A stretch of 64,000 bases of DNA from Neoehrlichia mikurensis (GCF_019186785.1 NZ_CP066557.1:372001-436000); one strand, 5' to 3'; counted from the stretch's first letter, positions 20,617-31,411 are shown. Notes: generated by a model from the sequence alone, not told the origin. Numbers and translations: made by a program.

Positions 20617-21244
20617 AAACTACTACTCTAAAATATATAAAACGTAACATAAATAACCTTTTATTACACAGCTAGCAATAACTAAATACACTCACCTATT
20701 AAAGAACATCATAATCTAAATATAAAGCAAATACTAAGATTGACTCCCTAACTATTATCTTCAAAAAGATACTTAATAAGCTAACTATAGGTAATTTTTC
20801 TTAGAATAACAAACCATAGCAATTAAATATACAACGATTAATATATTGATAACAGATAATTACATAATCTCCGGTATCATGTAAAAAATCTACAATAAAT
20901 ACATGATATTAAAAACTTTACCACACCCTGTAAAATGATACCATAAAAATATTTTACATATACTAAAGAATACAAAATCATGCAAAAATTATATTTTGTT
21001 ATTAATAATAAAAAAATACTATATATCAATACTCCTATATTAAACCATGTAATATATAGAAACATTATTCAAATTTTTACATAACTACACTTATATACAA
21101 AATACAGCTTACATTTAACACTTCCCTTTTTTATATAAAAAATATAACAAGTTGAGATAAAATACATAAATTATTATTACTGATGTTAAAAGATTTATAC
21201 TACATTACTTAACATCCATTCAGACAGTATTACCAGTATATAAT
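20617..21244. other. AT-rich spacer upstream of maeB
   Basis: This holds the maeB upstream region. The 62-codon frame at 20877-21065 is hydrophobic but has no ribosome binding site and looks random. No other signal is visible. Confidence 0.45.
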
Positions 21245-21273
21245 GTAAAAAAAGAATGACCATTTTTGGCCAT
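21245..21273 (-). terminator. Rho-independent terminator on the minus strand
   Basis: Read on the minus strand, ATGGCCA pairs with TGGTCAT (one G-T pair) around an AAAA loop and is followed by TCTTTTTTTAC. It could end transcripts of the 655-residue gene after the typA fragment. Confidence 0.65.
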
Positions 21274-21354
21274 CTACGATATAAAAAACAATAAACGATT
21301 AACATATATCATTTTTTGCATAACATTTTCAGTTTAATACAATATAGGAAAATA

Positions 21355-21533
21355 ATGTTTATTAAGCCTCAAGATAAAGTGTAGTTGGATTGCACAATCG
21401 TGATAATGACATTGAGGTAAATGTTTTAAAAGGGAAGCAATTAACTAATGTAAGGGCTTATGGGTCAGATGAAGCTGTACAATTAACTCCTCCAAAGTTA
21501 ATGACTTTAGAAGAAATGATAGCATTAAGGTAA
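21355..21533 (+). pseudogene. typA: Orphan fragment of typA/bipA (translational GTPase), frameshifted
   Basis: TypA/BipA is a ribosome-associated GTPase of about 600 residues. Only about 60 residues near its C-terminus remain. The first part reads MFIKPQDKV at 21355-21381 and then hits TAG. A second frame from 21384 reads VGLHNRDNDIEVNVLKGKQ, then LTNVRAYGSDEAVQLTPPK, then LMTLEEMIALR and TAA. This matches the family text MFIxPxxxVYEGMIVGxHxRDND and LTNxRASGxDEAxxLxPPxxMTLE. The break is explained by loss of about 13 bases encoding YEGMI. The final DDELVEVTP segment is missing. The GTPase and all other domains are absent, so this is a dead duplicate of a typA presumably located elsewhere. Confidence 0.88.
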
Positions 21534-21698
21534 TCCTAAAAATATTTAAATTTTCATATTAATAATTTCTTATAAAAACCATTAATATAAGCAACACTAT
21601 TACCTTATGTCTATATAATCACTGACTTGTTTTACATAAGAAACATTACAATATAATTCAATGAATATTCCCTCTACCTAATTAATAAGAAATGTAGT

Positions 21699-23666
21699 TT
21701 ACAGACAGGTAATAAGTTGCATATTTCTTGCATGTTGCATAACTGATAATTCATCAACTACACTTTTAGGTGATTGCTTATTATCTTGATTAATAACATT
21801 AATCTTTTTAGATGCATTACCAAAATCTAATGAAATCTCCTTATGATAAAGACTTCCTTTTGTAATATGCATTCCACCAAATTTCGAAGATAACCCCCCT
21901 TCCTTCATTTCTATGTCTTGAGTTTCAACATTATTTTGCTCAAGTACATCATATAATTCAGATACTATTCCTTTAGGACAAGAAATTTTCTCATCAGCAA
22001 AATCTATATCGCATTGTTTATCTTTATTAGAATCTGTGGATGTAAACTGATACCAAACATATTTTCCTTGCGTAATACTATTAAACACACATTTCTTTTT
22101 TACCATATCCATACTACAATTATCATATAACAGTGCATTTTCTCTGTACTCGTCTTTACAATAAAAAAATTGATCTTTCATATCAGTACCCAACTCAAGA
22201 TTATCTGTTATATACCTTACTCTAGAATCAACACTTATTTTACTCTCTAATAAACACATACTCAAATACTTAGGCAGTATATCTACTATTATACGCAAAC
22301 AATGATATTTCAACAATCTAGAGGACCAAGACATATAATGCTGCATAAAATAAACATTTTTAGAAACTAACGCTAAAAGACATTCTTTTTCTTGCAAAGT
22401 GAATTCTATTTTCGATACATTATTAAAATTTATAAAATACATTTTGGATGAATACTCTTCCTTACCACCTAACTCTATATCTATATACCATTTTGCAACC
22501 CTATGACTATGATATTTGTCATACCTTACAGGAACACTATGAGACAAAATACCAGTACTAGAATCAAACACAATAGCTGACGGAATATCTACACAATTAC
22601 CTGTTAAGTCTTTTTTATATAAAAGATCTACACTCTGAATATCAATATTCCAAATTTTATCAATATCTACTATTTCTCTCAATACTTTAGTTACATTCCC
22701 AATACTTTTTACATTATGCTCATCCCTTGCACCTACTAAATATAAATTTACTTTTGAACCATACGCAAAATTCTCTAGTATCCTCTTAATAGACTTCGGA
22801 TGAGACAATCTATCAAAATGACCAAGAGCTACCTTTTTCGTAGAAGGGTCATATGCTATTATGGCAATACATTGCTGTAAATTATGTGTACCCAACTTTT
22901 TACCATAAGACACTCCAATACAATGTTGCTCAATAACATATGCATCTTTATCTAAAGAACCCTGCCTCAATTCAAAAACAGCACCATAATACTTAAAACT
23001 TTTTGATAAAAATTTCACTACTCTTTTAAACTTTCTCTTGAGAGTTGTTGTATCTACTAACGTATTTTCAATATTTAATCTAGAGGTGTAACATAAAAAC
23101 TGATAAATGGCACCTAATAATAAATTAGCTTTTATTTTATCAAAACTGGTAGCATTATCAGAAACAATAATCATTTTCTGCTCTTTAATTTTCTGATTTA
23201 TCTCTTTTAATTCATGAAAAATATATACTAAAAATCTAGCTACATTTTCCGCACATGGAACATTTATACAAGACATAAACATGTTTTTAGCATGATCATT
23301 AATATCAATTAATTCATAATTTACACATCCATCAAAACATTTTTCTAAAAAAATTTTTGCTTTATAAAATTGACTTTGATACAAATAACATTTTCCAATG
23401 TAGAAGTTTATATCTTCAAAAACAACATGATAAATATTTTTACAATAACTTAATGCTTCTTCTGCTTCAAAAAATTTTTGTACGGCATCTTCATACATAA
23501 AATTACAATATAGCCTAATGCCATCCTCTATTAGAAAATTAACATATTCAGGAATGTCATTATATAAGTTTATAGCATAAGATTGAAAAGGAGATTTTAT
23601 ATCTTGTGCCTTTATCCACAAAGTTACTGCATCTAAATTTTGTATTTTTTCTCCATTAATTTTCAT
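21699..23666 (-). CDS. Putative CheD/NTAN1-like deamidase with helical N-terminal region
   Basis: A 655-residue protein not annotated by any family I know outright. Residues about 1-200 are helical with TPR-like text (YEDAVQKFFEAEEALSY, KAKIFLEKCF). Residues about 245-400 carry the signature of the CheD/NTAN1 cysteine-amidohydrolase fold: GT-HNLQQCIAIIAYDP and VALGHFD give Thr260, Cys266 and His283. The Cys-to-His distance of 17 and the Thr at minus 6 equal those of Thermotoga CheD (Thr21, Cys27, His44), and the spacing also matches human NTAN1. VNLYLVGARDE follows as in NTAN1 (VHLVGG). Enzymes of this fold deamidate Gln or Asn side chains. There is no signal peptide or chemotaxis gene nearby. 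A host-directed deamidase is possible by inference. Residues 400-655 are unassigned. Confidence 0.65.
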   Translation of the reverse strand: MKINGEKIQNLDAVTLWIKAQDIKSPFQSYAINLYNDIPEYVNFLIEDGIRLYCNFMYEDAVQKFFEAEEALSYCKNIYHVVFEDINFYIGKCYLYQSQFYKAKIFLEKCFDGCVNYELIDINDHAKNMFMSCINVPCAENVARFLVYIFHELKEINQKIKEQKMIIVSDNATSFDKIKANLLLGAIYQFLCYTSRLNIENTLVDTTTLKRKFKRVVKFLSKSFKYYGAVFELRQGSLDKDAYVIEQHCIGVSYGKKLGTHNLQQCIAIIAYDPSTKKVALGHFDRLSHPKSIKRILENFAYGSKVNLYLVGARDEHNVKSIGNVTKVLREIVDIDKIWNIDIQSVDLLYKKDLTGNCVDIPSAIVFDSSTGILSHSVPVRYDKYHSHRVAKWYIDIELGGKEEYSSKMYFINFNNVSKIEFTLQEKECLLALVSKNVYFMQHYMSWSSRLLKYHCLRIIVDILPKYLSMCLLESKISVDSRVRYITDNLELGTDMKDQFFYCKDEYRENALLYDNCSMDMVKKKCVFNSITQGKYVWYQFTSTDSNKDKQCDIDFADEKISCPKGIVSELYDVLEQNNVETQDIEMKEGGLSSKFGGMHITKGSLYHKEISLDFGNASKKINVINQDNKQSPKSVVDELSVMQHARNMQLITCL

Positions 23667-24678
23667 ATCTTTATAAATTACGCTTAAAGAATTAACATAT
23701 TAATAAATTCACACTCATGGTTTATCATGCATCAATTTTTAAGATTTTTATTATTACAATACATGACATCTATCTTACAAGTCGAATATTTATTGTAATA
23801 GTAATATACTAAAAATTCAAGTAACTTTCTGTACCTAATGTACGAAAGTATTCTTTAAGATATATTCAAAATATTGCATTAATAATATTTACCTATGTAA
23901 GGATATAACTATGAACTTAATTACATCAACCTAATAGCTAATATATGTTCTATGCATAATTGGTAAACATTTTATAGTCATTAAAAATTATTTAAATACA
24001 TTCTTTTTATAAAATAACAATTAGCCTATTCCTTTATCACTTTCCTATTTGAAGATATTTCTATATTCAAATTTATTTGCAGATAGCTTTAAATAACACC
24101 ATTGTATAATAGTATAATAATATATGACAATTAAGAGCTTATGTTAGAATAACATTTATTTTAGATAATTTAAAAAACATCAGAATTATAGACGTAGCTA
24201 ACGCAAATTTATATTATCACATGAATCCAATACAGTAGTTATATAATTACTTCATTTTTATAATCTGATTGTAAAATTCACAGTTGGAATATGCAAGTTA
24301 TAAAATGTGTTATATAATACCAATAAATAGCTTTAATATAAAGTTAGCTTACATATATAAATAGAATTGAGAATAAATGAAAAAGATATCTAAAGAATGC
24401 TTATTTGCAAGGGTATAACCATATTATCCTATACAATCTTATTATTATATTCTTTACTTAAAATATTTAATGCTCGTTACATTAGCAAAACTAAATTTTC
24501 CAGAAAGATACCAACATACTAAATAGAACACATCTACCCATATAAAATTGTATAATTAGATGAAGTTACATAAAACACTAATTATCCTACTATTAAATTA
24601 ATCATTACTCCTGTTGTTTTAATTGCATATTATCAATAAATAACCTATAATCCAAAGTTTAATTAATATTTTCAATTT
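23667..24678. other. 1-kb AT-rich spacer between divergent genes
   Basis: No gene is supported. A 13-codon frame at 24377 (MKKISKECLFARV) is too short to judge and lacks a binding site. The region must hold the promoters of the deamidase-like gene and lolD, but none stands out. Confidence 0.45.
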
Positions 24679-25356
24679 ATGTGTTATACACTACAGCTCA
24701 CTTCTATAAACAAATATTATTGTCTTAAAAAAACATTCCCCGTTCTATTAAATGTTAATATAAACATTATAAAAGGACAGATTGTTGCTTTGATAGGAGC
24801 TTCAGGATCAGGAAAAAGTACATTATTACAAATTGCAGGACTTCTAGATAAACCAACATCAGGTAAGGTCATTATAAATAATGTTGAATGTGCAACAGCA
24901 AATGATAATCAGAAAACACTCTTACGACGTAATTTTTTAGGATTTATTTATCAATTTCATCACCTATTGCAAGAACTTTCAGTATTAGAAAATGTTCTAT
25001 TACCTCAATTAATAAAAGGAACAAGTTTATCTATTGCAAAAAAAAATGCTTACTCTATACTCGAACAAGTAGGATTACATGATAAGCAAAATTCTTTAGT
25101 ATCAAATCTTTCGGGAGGAGAAAGACAACGAGTAGCTATAGCAAGAGGATTAGTTAATTGCCCATTAATATTACTAGCTGACGAACCTACAGGAAGCCTA
25201 GATCCAAAAACATCAGCAATTATTTTTTCCCTAATTCACAAATATGTAAAAGAAAAAAATATATCTGCTTTAATCGTCACACACAACCATAAACTAGTAC
25301 AAAGCGTTGATTCTATCATACAATTAGAATCTCATACAACTCATATAATAAAGTAA
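24679..25356 (+). CDS. lolD: Lipoprotein-releasing ABC transporter ATPase LolD
   Basis: LolD powers release of outer-membrane lipoproteins from the inner membrane through the LolC/E-type permease. The 225-residue ATPase has Walker A GASGSGKST at 40-48, the Q-loop YQFHHLL near 91-97, signature LSGGERQ at 144-150, Walker B ILLADEPTGSLD at 164-175 with catalytic Glu169, and the switch His in IVTHNH near 207-209. QFHHLLQELSVLENVLLP is typical of the LolD/MacB branch. The permease gene is not beside it. The start lacks a good binding site, but no better ATG precedes the first beta strand. It fits with lnt in the same window. Confidence 0.92.
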   Translation: MCYTLQLTSINKYYCLKKTFPVLLNVNINIIKGQIVALIGASGSGKSTLLQIAGLLDKPTSGKVIINNVECATANDNQKTLLRRNFLGFIYQFHHLLQELSVLENVLLPQLIKGTSLSIAKKNAYSILEQVGLHDKQNSLVSNLSGGERQRVAIARGLVNCPLILLADEPTGSLDPKTSAIIFSLIHKYVKEKNISALIVTHNHKLVQSVDSIIQLESHTTHIIK

Positions 25357-26094
25357 ACCCTTTAATTAACCTTTTTATTGATAATACTATATTAATTTTG
25401 CTAAATTAACCCCATAGTAAGAATTTATATTACCTAATACATTAATGATCTTAACCAATTGTAATAAAATAAGCATTTATCTAAACACTAATTAAATTTT
25501 AACATTTTTTTAAAGTATATGCAAAAAAACGCTTTTTAGTAAAAAATAATTCTTAATCTACACATATTTAATACAATTACATGCAATATTATCTTCACAA
25601 AGTAAAGCAAATTTAAGCGCAATGTAAAAGTATGATCCTGTAGTGTTTAAAAAAAACATTATGGATATAAATTTTTATAAATTGCTACTTAATAAAATAT
25701 TTATATATAATATATATTACTTAAAGGTTCACTATCTGTAGAACAATAAGATCTCAATACTTACTATAATTTCTTTTTGCCTGAAGTTTAAAAATTTACT
25801 TTATTAACAAACTATTTTTTAAATTCAATGTTATTATGCATATACCTTTTTATTAAAAAGTCCCTAACTTATTTATGAATAATTTTTTCAATCCTAAAAT
25901 AAGTTAATACTACTGATGTTATAATACTTACAATCTAAAAACACTTATTTGACATTGGTGAATTTGTTTACATAGAAATTTACAACAAACAATAAATTGT
26001 TACAGAATGTTTTTAGGTACAATATGTATAACGTCAATATGTAATATTTTACTGCTTACAGCATAACAAAAGTCTATAAATTCACTTCACAATT
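25357..26094. other. AT-rich spacer between convergent lolD and xerD
   Basis: About 740 bases with no gene, RNA or terminator that I can support. Confidence 0.5.
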
Positions 26095-27030
26095 CTAATC
26101 CATGTTCTTTGCTAATGGATGATATTGTAGTAACACATCCTTCAATCTATCACTAGCAACGTAAGTATAAATTTGTGTTGTTGACAAATTAGAATGCCCT
26201 AACATTTTTTGTATGAAAACAATATTAGAGCCATTATTTAATAAATGCGTAGCAAAAGAATGCCTAATTTTATGAGGTGATATTATATTTGCATTTATTC
26301 CAGATTTATTTGCCAATTCCTTCAATAACTGCCCTATTCTTTGTCTAGTAATACATTTATCAAATTTTTTACCTGGAAACAGCCATTGAGAATCTACATT
26401 TTTTTTTGCAATAAATAAATTACGTACTTTCATATACTCCTTGATACTCTTTACAGCAGTAGCATTTAACAAAACTAGTCTTTCCTTACCAGACTTACCC
26501 TTAATAATCAAATATCTAACTTCTGCATGTTGTTCTCTGAGTACTGAATCTATTTCGTAAAAACCAAGATGAATAAGTTCAGATACCCTAATGCCTGAAG
26601 AATACAATATATTAATTATCGCATTGATTCTTCTCCCTTCTGGAGAAGCATCACTTTCAGCAGTTTTAAGTAATTTTTTAACCTCATCAATATCTAATGT
26701 CTTTGGAAGAGTACAGGGTATTTTTAATGTATCAAGGTACATCGTAGGATTATAATTTATCGTACGATCGCTATATAAAAATTTATATAGGCTTTTGATT
26801 GCAGAAATCTTTCTTGCAATAGAATTAGCTTTATATTTTTTATTACGCAAAAACTTTATATATAAACGTAAATCCTCAACACTTGCACTAACGATACTTA
26901 ATTTCTTATCATTCAAAAATTTACATAAGCTTAATAAATCAACCTTATAACTTTGGTAAGTATTAGCAGAAACATATTTTTCAGCAATTAACGATTCAAA
27001 AAAAATATCTAGAAGATACTGATCATTCAT
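26095..27030 (-). CDS. xerD: Tyrosine recombinase XerD/XerC
   Basis: Xer recombinases resolve chromosome dimers at dif. The 311-residue protein has the N-terminal SAM-like core-binding domain (residues 1-90) and the catalytic domain with Arg148 (GIRVSELIHL), Lys in IIKGKSGKER near 177-182, His253 and Arg256 (HKIRHSFATHLL), His279 (LGHS) and nucleophile Tyr288 (STTQIYTYV). These match the R-K-H-x-x-R-H-Y set. I favour XerD over XerC on general resemblance, not on a decisive residue. The start overlaps the stop of the small upstream gene as TAATG, so translation is coupled. The first 59 codons are duplicated in inverted orientation at 30207-30383. Confidence 0.9.
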   Translation of the reverse strand: MNDQYLLDIFFESLIAEKYVSANTYQSYKVDLLSLCKFLNDKKLSIVSASVEDLRLYIKFLRNKKYKANSIARKISAIKSLYKFLYSDRTINYNPTMYLDTLKIPCTLPKTLDIDEVKKLLKTAESDASPEGRRINAIINILYSSGIRVSELIHLGFYEIDSVLREQHAEVRYLIIKGKSGKERLVLLNATAVKSIKEYMKVRNLFIAKKNVDSQWLFPGKKFDKCITRQRIGQLLKELANKSGINANIISPHKIRHSFATHLLNNGSNIVFIQKMLGHSNLSTTQIYTYVASDRLKDVLLQYHPLAKNMD

Positions 27031-27144
27031 TATTGGTTATCAACTAATCCAATGTCAATTTCCTTTTGTATTTTTGTAGGTACAAAACTTACATTGTACA
27101 ATACTTTATAATATATGAACAAACATAATGTTATAATCACTATA
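26854..27144. repeat. 291-bp inverted repeat, left arm (xerD 5' end and upstream gene)
   Basis: This arm covers the first 59 codons of xerD and most of the small upstream gene. It matches 30093-30383 in the opposite orientation, with one mismatch noticed by eye. The arms flank secG-pyrG. Confidence 0.92.
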
Positions 27145-27185
27145 ACAAATAATACTTTCTTTTTGCGCTTAAGATTAATTTTCAT
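27030..27185 (-). CDS. Small single-pass membrane protein coupled to xerD
   Basis: A 51-residue protein starting MKINLKRKKK, followed by one membrane helix (VLFVIVIITLCLFIYYKVLY, about residues 11-30) and a short polar tail ending IDIGLVDNQ. The basic head before the helix suggests an inside N-terminus. Its TAA overlaps the xerD ATG by one base (TAATG), which supports a real, translated gene. I start at ATG 27185; an earlier ATG at 27224 would add 13 residues with no better site. The function is unknown. Its last 36 codons are also in the inverted copy at 30.1 kb. Confidence 0.6.
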   Translation of the reverse strand: MKINLKRKKKVLFVIVIITLCLFIYYKVLYNVSFVPTKIQKEIDIGLVDNQ

Positions 27186-27868
27186 TATCAAAATGCTCAA
27201 ATCACAACAAGTATCAGTATGCATTTTTAATTATTAGTAGTCAACCGCAATATTCTAACTTACCACACACTACTGTACAAATATGAATTAAAAAACACAT
27301 TTAATTAATAAATACCACTACTAAAAATAAAAACTTATTTCTAGTGATATTTTTATGTATCGCGGATTATTTCCTAAACATTCACTTTAATTCACAGCAT
27401 TTAACACAAGAAAAACCTTGATTTATATAATATGACAAATTTTGCATTGTAATTACATTATTTAACTTGTAATTAATAATTACAGAAAATCCAGTTAAAA
27501 TATCAAAATATCCAATATAGGCTCATATTATACACAACAAACACAAATATTTGATATATCTTCAAGATAAGTTATGTTTTTACAATGTTTATATAGATAC
27601 AACTTTCTTTATATTTTACATGTAATAAAATTAATCTTTGAATATTGAAATTATGCAACAACTATATTCTCCACATTTAAACCAAATTATTAATCTCGCA
27701 ACATAAAATAAACTACATATTTATATAATATCTCTTACTTTGATTGATAGTTATTTAGTTGCCAAAATACATAAATTTAAAAATATAGTTAATCTATAAA
27801 TTACTTAACAAAGTTTAGTACAAACTTTTAACAATCCTTGACTCAGGCACACAAATAATATAGCCTTT
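27186..27868. other. AT-rich spacer between divergent xerD operon and secG
   Basis: About 680 bases holding the upstream regions of both transcription units. A short hairpin-like pair cacta/tagtg lies at 27308-27345. No gene is visible. Confidence 0.45.
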
Positions 27869-28219
27869 ATGAGTCAGTCACTTATATTTAGTAACAGTAT
27901 GTTTTTAACAATTATACAAATATTTTTAGTGTTCTTATTAGTTGTATTAGTGTTGTTACAGCCTCCTGAATCTGACAGTTTAAGTAGTTTTAGTAGTGCT
28001 CAATATAATTTAGGATCAATATTTACAAAAAGTTCTTCATCGAGCCTTATTAATAAGCTTACAGGAGTGATTGCAGCCGCATTTATTATAAATACATTAC
28101 TTTTAGTGGGAATGAACTCTAAGACTTTGCATGAAAATTCTATTGCTAATGAAGCTGCTGCTGATAAAAAATCTAATAATACTAGCAATACTGAAGAAAA
28201 AGTTCCATTTTACCAATAA
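27869..28219 (+). CDS. secG: Preprotein translocase subunit SecG
   Basis: SecG is the small accessory subunit of the SecYEG protein-export channel. The 116-residue protein has two membrane segments, residues about 12-31 ([19 protein letters not shown]) and about 63-82 ([19 protein letters not shown]), joined by the family's Ser-rich loop ([21 protein letters not shown]). The LLQPPE motif after helix 1 corresponds to the usual LLQ.GKG position. A polar tail of about 30 residues follows. pyrG begins 7 bases after the stop, so the two are one operon. They lie between the arms of a 291-bp inverted repeat. Confidence 0.93.
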   Translation: MSQSLIFSNSMFLTIIQIFLVFLLVVLVLLQPPESDSLSSFSSAQYNLGSIFTKSSSSSLINKLTGVIAAAFIINTLLLVGMNSKTLHENSIANEAAADKKSNNTSNTEEKVPFYQ

Positions 28220-28226
28220 AATTTCC

Positions 28227-29852
28227 ATGTTAAATAATAAATCATCCTCTGCACGCTTTATCTTTATTACTGGGGGAGTTGTATCTTCTTTAGGAAAAGG
28301 ATTAGCAGCAGCAACAATTGGAACATTGCTACAAGCACGTGGATTTAAAATTTGTTTAAGAAAATTAGATCCATATCTCAATATTGATCCGGGAACAATG
28401 AGTCCTATACAACATGGAGAGGTTTTTATTACCGATGACGGATCTGAAACTGATCTTGATCTAGGTCATTATGAACGATTTACTGGTATCAATACAACAA
28501 AAAACGACAGCATCACAGCTGGAAAAGTGTATCATAAACTTTTAAGCAAAGAAAGATGTGGAGATTATTTAGGACAAACTGTACAAGTTATACCTCATGT
28601 TACAGATTTAATTAACTCATTTATCTTATATAATAATCAAAATGTAGACTTTATCATTTGTGAAATAGGGGGGACTGTTGGAGATATTGAAAGCCAGCCA
28701 TTTCTTGAATCTATAAGGCAAATTGGATACAAGCTGGGTAAAGAGAGAACCATATTCGTACACTTAACTTTAGTCCCGTATATTAGCGCTGCAAAAGAAT
28801 TAAAAACTAAACCAACACAACACTCCGTTAAAGAATTAAGTTCCATTGGTATACAACCAAATATAATTCTATATCGCAGCAGAACACCATTGTCACAAGA
28901 ACAAAGTAATAAAATAGCAAATTTTTGTAATGTACTGCCTTCAAACATAATACCAGCACTTGATGTAAAAAATATATATGAATTACCCCTTTCATACTAT
29001 AACTATAAGCTTGACGCTCAAATACTCCAACATTTCAATATTAGTACCCCTGCACCACAACTAACGCAGTGGCACAACATATTACAAATCATAGCATCAT
29101 CTCATGAAACATTAAAAATCGCAATTGTAGGTAAATATACTAAATTACTAGATGCATACAAATCTATTATAGAAGCCTTAGAACATGCAGCTATGTATAA
29201 TAAAGTTAAGTTATCTATAAAATGGATAAACGCAAGATTACCAATACAAAAATCAGATTTTGATAACATACATGCTATCCTAATTCCAGGAGGATTCGGA
29301 GATAATGGATCTGAAGGTAAACTTAATGCTATAACCTATGCACGTACAAATAACATTCCTTTTTTGGGTATATGCATGGGAATGCAGCTTGCAATTATAG
29401 AATTTGCAATGCACGTTGTAAAATTAGAAGACGTTAATTCCACAGAATTTAATCCTAACTGTAAAAATCCTATAATAAAAGAATTACCAAAATTACAACA
29501 CAATCACGAACATCATATGGGTGGTAATATGAGGCTAGGATCTTATGCTTGTTACCTAACTCCTAACTCTAAAATTGCATCCATATATAACAAAACAATA
29601 ATCCAAGAAAGACAAAGACATAGATATGGCGTTAATCTCGAATATACAAGTATTTTACAAAAACATGGACTATCCTTTACCGGAACATCAGAAGATAAAA
29701 CAATTATGGAAGTAATAGAATTACCACATCATCCATGGTTTATTGGAGTACAATTTCATCCAGAATTTAAATCTAATCCATTTGTATCACATCCTCTTTT
29801 CTGTTCTTTTATTCATAATGCTCTTGCTATTAAAAAAAATAACATTTCCTAA
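28227..29852 (+). CDS. pyrG: CTP synthase
   Basis: PyrG aminates UTP to CTP with glutamine and ATP, the last step of pyrimidine nucleotide synthesis. The 541 residues from ATG 28227 match the usual length. The N-terminal synthase domain starts [22 protein letters not shown], with [14 protein letters not shown] and HYERFTG following. The C-terminal class I glutamine amidotransferase domain shows PGGFGDNG, then [12 protein letters not shown] with the catalytic Cys near residue 383, and QFHPEF with the catalytic His. I start at [11 protein letters not shown] because it follows the secG stop by 7 bases; a frame open back to 28131 overlaps secG and is not needed. Confidence 0.97.
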   Translation: MLNNKSSSARFIFITGGVVSSLGKGLAAATIGTLLQARGFKICLRKLDPYLNIDPGTMSPIQHGEVFITDDGSETDLDLGHYERFTGINTTKNDSITAGKVYHKLLSKERCGDYLGQTVQVIPHVTDLINSFILYNNQNVDFIICEIGGTVGDIESQPFLESIRQIGYKLGKERTIFVHLTLVPYISAAKELKTKPTQHSVKELSSIGIQPNIILYRSRTPLSQEQSNKIANFCNVLPSNIIPALDVKNIYELPLSYYNYKLDAQILQHFNISTPAPQLTQWHNILQIIASSHETLKIAIVGKYTKLLDAYKSIIEALEHAAMYNKVKLSIKWINARLPIQKSDFDNIHAILIPGGFGDNGSEGKLNAITYARTNNIPFLGICMGMQLAIIEFAMHVVKLEDVNSTEFNPNCKNPIIKELPKLQHNHEHHMGGNMRLGSYACYLTPNSKIASIYNKTIIQERQRHRYGVNLEYTSILQKHGLSFTGTSEDKTIMEVIELPHHPWFIGVQFHPEFKSNPFVSHPLFCSFIHNALAIKKNNIS

Positions 29853-30092
29853 TGAAAATATCCATAAACACTACAATAATTCAACTTATGTATTAATCAC
29901 TAATAAAAAAAACAATATTATAATCTCAGTTTACTTATATTGCTCGCATCACAACACATAGTATATATGCTAAAAAATGTCAGTTCTTAATATACTTCAC
30001 AATATATTTATAAACATTTAAGAAATAGCTATTTATATTTATTTTTACTATTTAAGATAATATTAAAATTACATAAATATCTATAAACTTTA

Positions 30093-30383
30093 TATAGTGA
30101 TTATAACATTATGTTTGTTCATATATTATAAAGTATTGTACAATGTAAATTTTGTACCTACAAAAATACAAAAGGAAATTGACATTGGATTAGTTGATAA
30201 CCAATAATGAATGATCAGTATCTTCTAGATATTTTTTTTGAATCGTTAATTGCTGAAAAATATGTTTCTGCTAATACTTACCAAAGTTATAAGGTTGATT
30301 TATTAAGCTTATGTAAATTTTTGAATGATAAGAAATTAAGTATCGTTAGTGCAAGTGTTGAGGATTTACGTTTATATATAAAG
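30093..30383. repeat. 291-bp inverted repeat, right arm
   Basis: Opposite-orientation copy of 26854-27144. Same length, one mismatch noticed (an A for G change in the small gene). It ends abruptly inside xerD codon 60 and inside the small gene. Confidence 0.92.
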
Positions 30384-30407
30384 AATGTACAAAAAAGTAA
30401 CTTATAA
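30207..30407 (+). pseudogene. xerD: Truncated xerD copy
   Basis: The first 59 codons equal those of the full xerD at 26095-27030, then the frame runs into seven unrelated codons (NVQKSNL) and stops. Only part of the core-binding domain is present; all catalytic residues are missing. The 36 preceding codons of the small membrane protein gene are copied too, but without its start. A recent partial duplication is the simplest explanation. If translated, a free core-binding domain piece might bind DNA, but I consider that unlikely. Confidence 0.9.
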
Positions 30408-31344
30408 TTATTCTTATACAAAATAACATAAAAATAATTTAGATTTCATAATACACAAAAATAATCTCATATTACTTACTGTACTACAAATTTTCATAAG
30501 AGATTAGTACTCTATATACCATGATGTTAATAATAACTACAACTTACTGACAAATCTTGTTATACACAACACAAAGACATTACGTCATCCAGGAATATCC
30601 CTATAAATCTAAAAAATGACAATATACTTGTTCCATGTTTTATATATAGTTTCTTGAGATAATTTCAATATTAATAAAATATTACATCCTATTATTTTCA
30701 AGTATTTTCGAAAGCTTAATGTACAGCATATTAATTATCACTGATAATTAATACTATTTGACTTTTATAAATAAATGTAATTTTCCAATTAATAAGGCCT
30801 TAAGTTATTAACTTAAAAGTAATAGTATAAATACCATCAAAATATCTATTACTAATACAAATCAACACAACAATTTAATAACACTGCATCATAAGTTAAA
30901 AATCCAATCATTAATATTGAAGAAACGATATTCAAAATAACCACCATTTCTTTAAAATCAAACAACACATATATAATTAATTTGAAGCAAATACTTGACC
31001 ACAACTTCACAATTATTAACAAAAATCACATCTTCATGATTATAGTTTGATTACTTTAATTTATTAAATAAAATAATCATTAATAACATAAGAATATTAA
31101 GCCTTAAAGTATACTTATTAATACCACACAAAAGACTAAAATGCGTAATTAACAATAAAAGATTACCTATGATACTTAATTATCACTAATACAACAATCG
31201 AAATATTAGAACTATATTAAGAAATCCAGTAATTAATCCGATATTACAAGTGAAATATACGTCATAACGTATATCTTTGCATTTCATATAGTTACCATTA
31301 ATTTAATAGTAGTTTTTAAAAAAACGCAAAAATACATTATTACT
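30408..31344. other. AT-rich spacer without a supported gene
   Basis: About 940 bases between the xerD scrap and the promoter of the acidic protein gene. Nothing readable as a gene or RNA is seen. Confidence 0.5.
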
Positions 31345-31373
31345 TTGCATATGTATCTTTTCAAGAGTATAAT
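31345..31373 (+). promoter_or_regulatory. Sigma-70-type promoter of the acidic protein gene
   Basis: TTGCAT at 31345-31350 and a perfect TATAAT at 31368-31373 are separated by 17 bases. The start codon of the downstream gene lies 38 bases after the -10 box. It is the best-looking promoter in the window. Confidence 0.7.
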
Positions 31374-31411
31374 GTAGTGCAAACGCTTTGCTAATTTACC
31401 AAGGTATTATT

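Noticed and set aside
20877..21065. 62-codon hydrophobic minus-strand frame
   Set aside because: No binding site, no family text, and hydrophobic frames arise easily in AT-rich spacers.
24377..24418. 13-codon frame MKKISKECLFARV before lolD
   Set aside because: It is too short, has no binding site and matches nothing I can name.
26095..27030. The xerD-like recombinase as a phage or integron integrase
   Set aside because: Length and motifs are those of housekeeping Xer recombinases, and no phage genes, attachment sites or cassettes are nearby.
29743..29961. 72-codon frame over the pyrG end
   Set aside because: It begins inside pyrG and runs into spacer with random-looking text.
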